Positions 11,001 through 23,001 of a DNA stretch of 64,000 nt are shown in pieces; position 1 is the first letter of the stretch; every line of letters begins with the position of its first letter. The stretch is from Apus apus (Eukaryota; Chordata; Aves; Apodiformes; Apodidae). The translations under genes were made by a program, and so were the position numbers. The stretch is from contig NC_067291.1 in assembly GCF_020740795.1 (NCBI RefSeq), positions 12,590,780 through 12,654,779 of the forward strand. Reading direction: 5' to 3'. The notes beneath the pieces are model-generated. The model did no database searches and had not been told where the DNA came from. It saw only the letters and a program-made list of their open reading frames with translations.

Positions 11001-14000
11001 CAACACATCTTTTTTGTGCAGTTGCACAGTTACTGTTATCTGCTTCAGTGTAAATATATTTTTGAAAGGTACTATTATGCTTTTAATTATCTGAACCAGA
11101 AGTTACAGAATTACATATTGGTTTATGTTGTAAAACAGCTATTGAGATTGTCTAGTCCCCTTAGCACTGTTTCCTTATCAGTGGTTTGTACCATTGCAAC
11201 ACTTGAGCCTTGAAACTATGTATAAAAATGTCCTTTAGCAGTGTTAAAGCTAATATCAAATTTTCAATATAAGTAAGCAGTTTCATCTGAAGAAATACAG
11301 CATTAGTGTACCTGTCCATTAACATGTTTTAGAGTAAATCACCCAATATGTTTCTTTTGATATAATTTTCCCTTTTTTTCATGATTAATCAATAATTTGA
11401 AATTTAATCAGTTCACCCCAAAATTCACAGGTATGGGATGAAGCCTACATTTAAAGAGAAAGGTGAAGTCAGCTTGATAGCATTTTGGAATCCAAACTAA
11501 ACACTAGGTTCAGCTGCAAAAAAAAAAAGTTCATGGAATTAAACATACCTAAACTTGCTTTTCTTTCTTGATCTCTGCCTGCTGGAACAGCAGTTGTGTG
11601 TTCAGTATCATCTGCTGTAGGAGAAGTGGTAAAGACACTGTGGGTTACATCAGTTTGATGTCCCTCTATCATTGGTTCTCTAACTTCCTGCTGAACAAAC
11701 AGGAAACAGAAATCTGTGAGAATATAATTCTATAAACCACACTATATATTAATCTGTAGAAAAAAAATTAAATTTGTTTTTAATCTGGAAGGAAATATTG
11801 AATAGAAACCAAGCCTTCAATTCTGGTTGAAATGTAATCCTCAGAGGACTTAATTTATTCTGTATTTCAAGAGTGCTGGCATGATATGATAAACAGACTG
11901 TGAAAAAATGCAATTAACATCTAAAAAAATTAGTAATAAACTTATAATAAACTAAAAGTCTGCCTACTGTAATTTTCAATTTTTGTAGAATCAGCCACTC
12001 AGACCTCTGCAAATCAGGCAAATTTCCTCTAACTTCATAGTAAACTTCTCTGTTGAAGCCTTTTGCCCTTAAGAACAAGCTAGACAAGCTAAATCATTAC
12101 TGCAGTTTCAGAACTCTTCCTTTCTTGTTTTTGGCTGGAAACAGAGAGAGAGGATTAGTTTGAGGTTGCAGTAAAAGCTGCTTTCAACATCATCAACACA
12201 TGCTCTGGAATTTTTACTTCATTCCTTTGTAACCAATGCCACCAAGTTACCATCTGCTCTGCTGTGACACTGGAAGTGTTCTCTGCTATGTAGCTAAACT
12301 CAAGGATAATTAATAGGAACCAAAACCAAACAGAACAGAGCATGAAAGTCTGTAAACAAACGAGATTGTCTTGAAAAAATGAGTAATTTAACAATTTCTT
12401 AGGTTTTCTGTAATGGGGTGGTGTTTGTTATGCAACTTCCTTATTCTCTGTCTTCTGATTACTAAGGCCTTCTTGAAAGTTGCACTTGTGTTCTGTGGCT
12501 ATTAAATGTGGACACCAGGCATTCAGTAAATGAAGCAGTCAGTTTGGAAGCACTAGGAACAGACAGCTTGATCTTACTCTTTCTTTACTGATGACAGCTA
12601 TCCCTACCTTTTTATCGACGCAGTTTAAAGCACAGTCAGAAATGCCAATTAAGCATTCTTGGTTATGAAAAAGCAATTGTACAGTCTGCAGAACCCCCAC
12701 ATAAAACTCTGGTATGCAGGCTCAAACTGACTAATACTAAATGTTCGGGGAAAAAAGGCTAAAAAACCAAACCAAACCAAAAAAAACCAACCAAACAAAC
12801 AAAAAACACAAAAACCCCCTGTCTTAATCATCTGAAATCCATCCAGGTAACAAACACTCTCTCCTAGAGACTTGAAGGAGCTATTGCCCTGAGATTAACA
12901 GGCTGTCTTACTAGAGGAAGTTCTCTCCATTTAATTATGTTGAATTTTCATAGACTTTGTTGATTTTACGATTTGGGTTTTTCTCCTTATCGTTTAGAAT
13001 ATCTGAGTACTGAAAAATAATAAGATGCATGCAGTGATAAGTTCAACAAGTACTTCTCTCCATGAATTTTAGTTCTGTAAGGTCATTTTCTGGTAGCTGT
13101 AGGTGTTTGTTTCTACTGCTCTCTTTTTAGGGGACGATAAAAGAGTGACCTTACATGAGGTGCTGAATTGAAACTTTCTTGTATATTAACATTATACATG
13201 GACTTCAGTCTGAGCTGTATAATTTTATTTTGATCTCTGTATCTTGGGAACTGTGGGGGTTTTTGTTTGCATTGCTGATTTCTGCTGACATATTACTAAA
13301 CCCAGGAGAAGGAGGTTTCATTTTAAAAAAAAACCACGACTTCAGTTCAACATGCAGATCTCACAGTCTCTCCCACCCAGACAAATGTGAAACAGTTTCT
13401 GTTCTGTCTTAGGTAAGAGGGAGAACTGAAATTCAATACAAATATACACTCAGTTTTCAAATTTTGTATCTCATCAGCATGTGCAATTTAAAAGTTTGTT
13501 TATTACCTTGTGGTCTTGAGAAATGTGTATAAACCCAAGACATCTGTATCTGCTGTACAGCACACTGGTGCTTTCTTCCAGTAGAAACCCACTACTGAAA
13601 TAAGTAGTTTCATGACTTCTCTACTTTTTAGACAATTTGATCCTGCAAGTGTTGAGGTCAGGATCAACCATACCAAGATGACATCAGAGACTGCAAACTC
13701 CTCCAGTCTCAAGCACATCACTGTTCCAGTTGCACTGGAACCAGAGAGTGCTCAATACAACCACTGGTGCATGTTCACCAGGAGTAACAGTGAGGGATGC
13801 CTTCATTCTTACTGGGATTTTAACTCAGATTCTTTGATATGGAAGAAAATTTCCTTCAGACACTTATCTGCTTTCTGATCTTAGTTTGCATCACATTTTG
13901 AACTAAACTGGCTTCACTAAGATACATGTTACTTTCAAGAGAGGAGCCTCATCTCCTTCCCCCCCTTCTTGCACACTTTCTCTTTCTTCCTCACGTCATG

Positions 14001-17000
14001 CAAAGTTTTTGCCTTCCTCCTTCTGCTGCCTTACAAATATGCAAACATAAGAAAAAAAAATGCAAATTTTGCTTTACCTGAACACTTGCAGAACGTGATG
14101 CAGCCCCTCCCGACACAAGTTTTTCTTTTCTGTCTGTATTACACTGTTCATTGCATGTACAGTCCTGCTTAAAATATTTCCTTGGTGGAGGTTTGGGTTT
14201 TGATGATTTAGGTTTTCTAACGAGGATCTCTGACGATTTCTTAGTGTTTTGCAAGGGTCGACCTCCCTCACTACAGGTAGGAGGGGAATTTCTCTCTGAA
14301 TTATTACCAGACAATGAGTACAGCAGGCCAGGTTGCCTGGTGATTGGTACATCAATGCTATGTACTCTTGCTTTCAGGTCAGTCAGTTGGTATGCATCAC
14401 CATTGCTACATGAAGACCTAGGGTTGTAGCTGCTGTCACTGCTGGAGCGGGTCATTAGCTTCTGTGTCCTGCGGCTGCCATGAGCAGAATTCCTTTCAAT
14501 GTGTTTTTCACAGGAGTGTCTTCCATGCCAGCTTGTTTCTAGCTTTTTAACACCTGTGTTAGGAACATATTCAAAATGTCTATTCAGAGACTTGCAAGGT
14601 ACTCACTTATAAGATTCAGGTGATTTAATTTGCAGCTAAAGACCATAATCTGCTGTTGCAAAAGTATAATTCATGCGTTAAAATCTTGTAGATCAAAGAG
14701 TCAACAGTTGCTTTCTTGAACAGCGAAGTAATGTTATATTTTCCATATATATAAATATACATATTTCTCAGCAATACAGTTTACTGATGATGATTCTCTT
14801 TCCTTTGCTCCTTTAGAAGGAACAAGGACACTAAGAGAAGTATTGCGATTTGTTCCTGTGGCAGGATGTCAGAGCTGAGCTGGGCAAATAGCTCTAATCG
14901 CAAATGCACAAGCCTTTCCTGACAAGAGGATTAACAAGGTGTTTGTCCCCAGGACATCACCCATGTTAGGCAGCTCCTTGCTATCATATGTCCTGTCACC
15001 TACTGACAGCTGTTTGAAAAGCTTTAAGCAGAGGTTATGAATTGGAAAGGATGAGCAAGAGTGAGAGGAAATTTGCATGAAATATTTTGCTGTCAGACAG
15101 ATGAGGTCTTTTCTCTTCCTCTTCCTTTCTGCTCTGGGTTACTGCACTGTTACCAAAGATTCTGATACAGCAGGTACTCACCCTAGATATCTTTTATGTC
15201 AAAATTACCATGTCTCACTTATTCCATTACCTTCAGTACTCCACTGATGTCTCTCCTTGCCAAATCTGTTGTTTTCCACAACTTGTGCAACAGCTTCTTT
15301 TAGCTGTTGCTCAGACACCTAGGAAATACCACACCATTTTACTTTCAGGAGGTTGCTGTGGGGCATTTATTCCTTTCACAAAGATTTTTAAGTCCTGCAA
15401 GTCCTCTGAAGAAAATGAATAGACCTAATGGTATCACACATCAGTTAATTTTAAAGCTAAGTACACACCATTATGTTTTATATATTCCAGTATAGCTGAA
15501 GTATATCTATGGATGTGCAACTTATATTGGTTGTTTATATTACTATATTTAAGACAGTTCATACTTATATGATTATATTTAGGATAGTGCATATCTCAGA
15601 TTTGTTTGTGTGCAGTGATGCCTTAAAGGGGTCAGCATATTTATCAGCATTTTTCCACCTGTTTTAGGTTAGCACCAGGTCCCTCACTTAGTCTTAGTTC
15701 TCAATATGTGCTTTATTGAAAGTCGGAAAGAATACAGAGTGCAGTACCTGTGGTTCAGGGTGTCTACTAATAATAATCTGCACTGCACCAGGATCACAAT
15801 GGCTCAGCACTGCATAAACTTCATTAAGAGTCATATTTTGTACTGAAGCTTCATTGATTTCAATAATTTCATCTCCACACCTACAGAGATATTTAGAAAA
15901 GAGGTTGTAAACAAAACCAGATTTTCTTCCAACCTTGTCTCACCCATATGAAAGTATACAAAAAGCAAATTCCTGTGCTTGGCCTCTAATTTGATCATAC
16001 ATTAAACCATTAGGTCTTCTTGTTCCTAGTAGAGAAAATGGAATGGAAATGAGTTAGATGTCAAGGTTTTTTTGCTTTAACTGCCTTGTTGCATGCAATC
16101 TTTGAACTTTCCTTATGTTCAGCTATGCACACTTTGCATCTGTGATCTTTCTGCTCTATGCAGCTCAGCTGCTGCTTCCACCCACATCTTCCTTCCTTCA
16201 AGTCAACATTTCACTTTTCACATCTTTATTGGTCTGCTAGTGTTCTTTAAGGGCAGGAAGGATGTTGGCTGCACGCTACATATGTATAACTTGGTAAAAG
16301 AAAAATTCCAGTCACAAACCATTGTAATCCTGTTGACTGCTAGACTGTGTCTTTCTAGATTAAATCCAAATTTGGCTTATATGGAAACTGAGACTGCCCT
16401 TCTCTGCTTTACTGCAAATACCCACTAAGATGAAGAGGCTGACTGGCCATGCCTTACAAACTTTCAATTAGAATAAGGCCACACTTCTTCCAGCTAAAGT
16501 TGCAGGCATGTAGAGAGGAGCATTACAGAGTAGCTAAAGTTAAACCAAAAAGCCTTTACTGAATATGCTTCTTTCTGTTCAATTCTAAATATGTTCAACA
16601 CTACTAATTGGTTATAAATCTTATGAAGAGAATTTCTGCATTCCAACTAAAGCTCGTTTCAGCAAATCTGTGTTTCTACTGGGCAAGACGGTAGCTTTTG
16701 AGGAGCTTGTGTCAGGGAAAAGCAGTGCTCAAACAAGCCAGAATATGCCATATATTTGGGTTTTTCCAGGTACTTTCTCATCTGGAAATCTCCTATAGGA
16801 AGAATGCTATATCTTTGTCTAAGGCCTCAAAGCTAGCCCAGCCTGGACGAGATAATAATTTCACTGGGTTGCTATATATCTAGAAACACCACATATCCCA
16901 AATAGACATGCTCATACCCTCACAACAACACATTTGCTTTAAACTCAAAACTCCCCAAAACTACTACGACTTTCTGGCCAAACAGGTAAAAAGTAAGTAC

Positions 17001-20000
17001 ATAAAATTCAATAAAAACTTGCAACATAAGACCGATACTCTTTTTCATCCTACCTGAGTCTTCCGTCCATATGTGCCACTGAGCCTGGTGAGAGGGTGTG
17101 AATAAAAATCCCTGAAATACACTGGAAGTAAGGGATGCTACATAACCCAATTCCAAGGCCAACACCTGGCTCTGAAAGAATTAATCATAAAAGAAGACAC
17201 ATGAAGCACGTAAAACAAACCATTGGAGAGACCTTTTTTAAAGCTGTCTTCAAATCAGGTGTTTTATTTCTATACAAAGCAGAACTGAAGTCTTGTGCTT
17301 ACGAGTGTTTCACATTCAATATTAGCTGCTGCTTCTACTGCCTTTTTCTTTTTTCCTATTTTTCCCCCTCATGATAAAAGTGAGTGCACACCAATATTGC
17401 TTGTGGGGTTCCAAGACCTTGTTTGCAATTCATCAATGGTGTGTCACAGCCACAACTCAATGCAGGCTTATTTTGTAAAATATATGTCATTACAGAAAAA
17501 TTCAAATAACTTTGAAAGGATACATAATAGAAGAAAGAAAAAAAACCAAATAAAAAATTAGAGAGGAAAGAAATACCAAACAAAAATGAAAGATGGGGGG
17601 TAGCTAGTGTTTGCTATACCTTCTAAATCTCCTTTCTATTTTATATAGTACAGCTCAATATTTTGGTGAATTTGCACTCTCAGCTCTGGAAAATCACACT
17701 GATCTGATGATCCTGTGTGTTAGGTAAGTCACACTTGTACCTTATAGGGACTTGGCTTTTTTTGGTGCTTTGATGTTCCCATATTTAAATGTCAATTTCA
17801 TTCTGCCAGTGGTTGCTTATAAATAGAAGATGATGACAATTGGAGAGGAGCTGAAAGAACTACAAGAAGACATAGATATGTATTTTGTTTGTTTTAAGCC
17901 TGTTCAAGAGTGATGTTAACTGCTTGCATCATTACAGGTAAGAATTGCAATATCTGCTTAATAACTGGTAGCTGTTGCCAAGTGGTTTACTTTTTCACAT
18001 GAAGGATATGAATGCAACTCCAATGCTTGAGTGGAAAAAAACAAAAAAAAACAAAACAAAAAAAAAATGGCTCTTGAGGAAAGATTGTGCTCAAAATTCT
18101 GCTGTTGATAGATAGCACTGAAAGGCACCAAGGTCTTATTTAGTATATTAATAAAACTTAGTTCAGGAAAAGAATCAACTTAGTGAAGAAAGATATTCAG
18201 AAAGCAAATGAAAAATGTTTTGTGGTGCCTTGTTTGCCAGTGCTCAGTTAACTTTAGTACTTACCTTTGTTTAGGGTGACTTCCATGATGACCCTGTCAT
18301 TGGGTTTTGTAGCATTTAATGAGAATGTTGGGCTTTCTGAACTGAACGAGCTGCTTTCTTTGGTTATGCAGGTACTAGAGTTCAGTGACTGACACAAGTG
18401 GGGTGACAGACAACTGGAAGCAGAATGAGGCGTGCTGAAGCTTGTCCTGACTGTAAGTGTCAGAAGACCCTTTTTGGCCTGCTAGAAAGAAAAGATAATG
18501 AATGAGTGGGTTGAGTTCACATGCATATGATGTGTAAAGCCAGAAATTGTGCTGGAAGGAGAGTACATAACCTTGAATTTTTGTAAAGCATCACAGTGTG
18601 TTAATCCATGCATGGATTCTCCATTCAGTTCCAGGATTTCATCACCTGTTTATAGAGAGAAAAATTGTACTATGTTACTATTACTGTGTTGTGCAATAAG
18701 TTACACAGTATATACGTATACAGAAAAGGAGTTTTGCAAGTGCAATAATGGATGTAGATATAAAAGTAATTTATGGCCCATTTCAGCTTCCCTTTAATCT
18801 GCCTTTAAGTATCATTCTTTGGGAATCTGGAGTGGGAGGAGGGATTTCCCACCTTCTTGTAGCCTTCCATCAGCAGCAGCAGCTCCACCAGGAAAGATGG
18901 TTTTCACATAGATGCCTATTGGTCCATAAATACTGTCTTTCCCTCCAACAATACTGAAGCCTAAACCCTAATTTATGGAAGAAAAACAATGTGTGAGACA
19001 CCATGTTCAGTTCTCATAATAATGCATTTGCAGTTTCATCTGTGTTACCTACACAGGCAGTAACACAACAGAGTAGTATAATCCATTAAAGAAATAGTCA
19101 GTAACATGCCAGTAGTTAAAGCAAATTAAAAGTTCAGTGCAATACCCTCAGTATTTGCTTTTGTTTATTGTTGTCCATTAATTCACTATTATAAACACAC
19201 AGGAAGGTGTCATGTCTAAATTATTATACAAATCATTATTTTGTAAATGTTTATGATCATACTTCATGGATTGATTTTTGAGAGTCATCTCAGAGCTTAA
19301 ATAGTTATACATAAAAAATTAAATATTTTAACTGACAGGTTTATTAATGAACAAATTCAGAATCTTATTCAACAATTTCAAAAGCTGTATGTTGAAATTC
19401 ATAACTTCTGTATGGTCTTTTTAAGTATCCTCAGTGACATTACTTTTGTAGTTACAACCATCCCCTGTCTTTCCCCAGATTTTATTATGGGTTTTGCAAA
19501 TGTGTATTGCTTTTTATTGAGGTCCGTTTTGTTGCTGGTAGCTCTGGTTTTCCTTCTCAACAGTCTCAGCTCTGACTTGAAGGAAGCTCTAAGGTTGCTG
19601 TGCTAGGGCAAACTACAAATGACAGACTCGTGATTTCAAGCCTACCTCCAGCTGCCAAAAGGGGTAGGAGTGAATGTCAGTGTTGGTGTTGCTAGCTTGA
19701 TGTGTTATTAGAACCTGAAGAAGTGAAGAGTTACTTCAGAAGGTTATTAAGAAGGAAGTGATGATAACTAATCACTCCTGAAAAAGCCTGGATATAGGTT
19801 GGCAACCCAGAAGCAGCAACCTTGATACCTAAAGTCACATCCTTGCACTTTGCAGCTTACATTTGTGAAATGAAATTAAACTCTATTTATGGTAAATAGC
19901 AGAGCCAGTCTCACCTTCCCTTGTCCTTTCATCAGTACGATGTTTGAGATTACTGAAGCCTGTGAGCCACAGGCTGTGTGCACTAACTGTGCTGTACTTA

Positions 20001-22969
20001 GTGATCTAGATGGCCTTGAAATTGCCTGTAAACATAAAATTAAAAATAATTTTAATGAAGAACCAGAAATTCTTGGACATATATTAGCACAACTTGTTTA
20101 TTTCAACTGCTCCTCCTTATAATTGATGGTACTAAAGGTTTTTAAAAAATACTCATTCCCTCAATCAGTTTGCACAGAACTGATGACCGTGCTGGGCTTT
20201 TTTATACTAAAACAGACTTTTTCCTTGATACATTCAGGAGTCAATGGCCTTAAGATACATTGCTCTGCTTTTGTCTTTCTTTAAATGTTCGAGTTTCAAA
20301 CTCTGAAGTTCTGCCCACTGAAATTGTTCTGCAGTGATTAAGCTAGAAGAGAAACTACAGTGTTGGCCCTTTAAGTGGTACAATGGTGCAGAAAGACATA
20401 TTTGTGCTCTCACTTGATTTTCCATGCCAAAATTCTATTTTTTACCATTAGGGCTCCTAAACAAGTATTATCATATGTTTGCCTCTAATAACTGAACTAA
20501 GAAACAATAAATTCTAACTCCTTCCCTTATCTTGCCACTGAATAACTTTATATGGGGATATAGAGAACCTGTTTTCAGCATTTCCTCAAAAATATGAAAC
20601 AGTGCTCACAAAAATTCCTCAGACTATCAACTACCTTGCACTGCCTTTGGTAAGCCCTGCGATAGGCTATTGTCCTGAACAAGGTGAAGCACATCTTTTT
20701 TTGTTTGATAACCAAGGTGAGCAATTTCTCAGCTCCTGTCCTCCTTCCATTCCACAGATAGCAGATTTCTTAACTCCAGCCCCCAAGATTTGACCCATTT
20801 TAATGAACCTTTAATGAAATATTTAATGAAAACTGCCTATTTGAACATGGAATTGAGTACTACAAGCTAAATTACAAACTGGAAAAAGTCATTACCTAAA
20901 GCTAACCATGCATGGAGTTCAGCCAGGGCCAGAGTTTATTGCACCCACTACAAGTATGAAAGAGTTCAACAATTATTTTTTATGCAGCAAAGTATGACTA
21001 ACAGGTGTTGAAGTGTATGGAACATTAGCCAAAATTTCAGCTTCTGCATATGCCAGAAAATAAGTCTCAGTTTTGACATAAAACCAATATTATTTATTCA
21101 ACGTGGGATTCAGAAATGATTAAGAGGGACATGTCTGTGCAATACCAAAAACATATTCTCTGAAAAGTAGGGGTCTGCCAGATCATGGTGATTTCTGTTG
21201 CAGGTCTTCTGAATCTGAAATAATAAGTTTTCAAATTTCTTTTGCTTCTGTGTGAGGGGGTGTATTTTGTATTTCTGTGTGTAGTGGGTAACGATACGCA
21301 AAACTGGGGTGCTGCCAAAAAGCCTCTGCCAAAGGGCAGCAGCTGCCCACGCAGGGCTCTCAAGCAGAAGGAAGTCCAGCAAGTCCCTGAGGGTCTGTCT
21401 GCCTGCGCAGGTGGTGGTTGGTTGGGATTTGTGCTCCAGTTTGTCAGCTCCTTGCTCCTGTCAAAGCCCATGGTGAGGGACTGGCCAGGAAAAGGCAGGA
21501 GAGCAGCAGCACATCCTCCAGCCAGGCCTGAGGCAGGACAGGAGGTGGCAGCTGAGTGTGAGGAATTTCACCCCCATTTCTCCTCTCTAGCCTTGAGCCT
21601 GGGGACCTTTGGGCATAAATACTCACACCCTCTCTAAACTGCCCAGCCTCTGCTCTCCCAGCCTCTGCTCTCCCAGCCTGTGGTGAAGTGCTTGGCATCC
21701 GCCTGAAGAGCAAGGCTGTCAGTCTAGCCTACAGTAACAGGGTTGTTTAAACACGTCTGACTGACTGTGGGGCAGAAAGGGTGATGCCTCCTGCAGCCAG
21801 CCCAGCTGGGGCCAGTGACTACCAGGCACAGGGTGAGTCTGTACCTGCTTGTGGCCATAGCTGGGCCAATGGAGGTGACTCGGGAGGCTCACAGTGGCTG
21901 GACCCAAAACTCAGGTCAGGATTTTATTGGCCACATGCACAGAGCTTCTCCACAGCAAGCAGTGAGGAGATGCTCAGGTAGGGTCTCTTCAGGGGTGAGC
22001 TCTGAGGTGGCTCCAAGTGGCTACAAAGGTGGTGCAAACCACAAAGGGGGGGTTTAAACGCACACTGTAAAACCTGCTGGGGTAATGGGAGGGAAAAGCT
22101 GCTGAAGAAATGGGGTTTCACTGGCACGGATCCCTTCCCGCTCTCCTCCTCCTCACAGAGGAGAGGTGGGGTTCCTTGACAGGGCTGGCGAGAAAGGTAG
22201 GTTTTGGCGGGAAAGTAACTGCCAAGGTCATGAAGAGATTCTTACTTGGGACCATTTTGTCTGTTTTTCAGCTGATTTTCTGTAGGACTTACATGTGTTC
22301 TCCCTCCAGAGCAGTCCAGCTGTTGGGAAAGAGACTTGTGGCTGGTGTGGAGAGCATGTGCCTGCCGGTCCCTGAAGGGCACAGCTCTCCGGGGCGCCGT
22401 GCAGTCCATCTCCCCTCTCCAGTACGGGTTTATACCTGTGAGACACGGGGAGAGAGGCATTGGATGTTTCTGCACATTCATTTTTCAGGTAAATGTTACT
22501 TATAAACATTCTTCCTCTTGTAAATTTCTCTGTGAAGGGAATGAACATTTTAATCTTTACTGTGGGGATAGCCATTAATGTTAAATATAGTGAAAAGCAA
22601 ACACTTCCTGCTGAAAAAGCTTTGGCTTATTTAGAATGCACGTTAAAAAATGCATAAAATGTAATGTTCATGTACAAAACCTGTGACTGTAGCATATTTT
22701 GGAAATAAAAGCTGATGCTTTTATGATTCAACAATTCTTAGCTGAGGATCCCAGACTAAATTTGGACAACAGGTGCAGTTTCTTTCAACACTGCAGCACC
22801 ATCCCTCATCAAAGTGCTGTGATGTGAACTCCCTGAATATTAGAAGAGAAAAGATTACTTCTTTGCCACTTACTGGTTGAGTTACTGCGAGTTCGTTGAC
22901 ATGCAGCTTTACTGGGCAGAAAACAGTTTTGTATTTCCAACGGCCTTTCCTTACATTTTGGTGTTTCCT

Positions 22970-23001
<32 letters not shown>

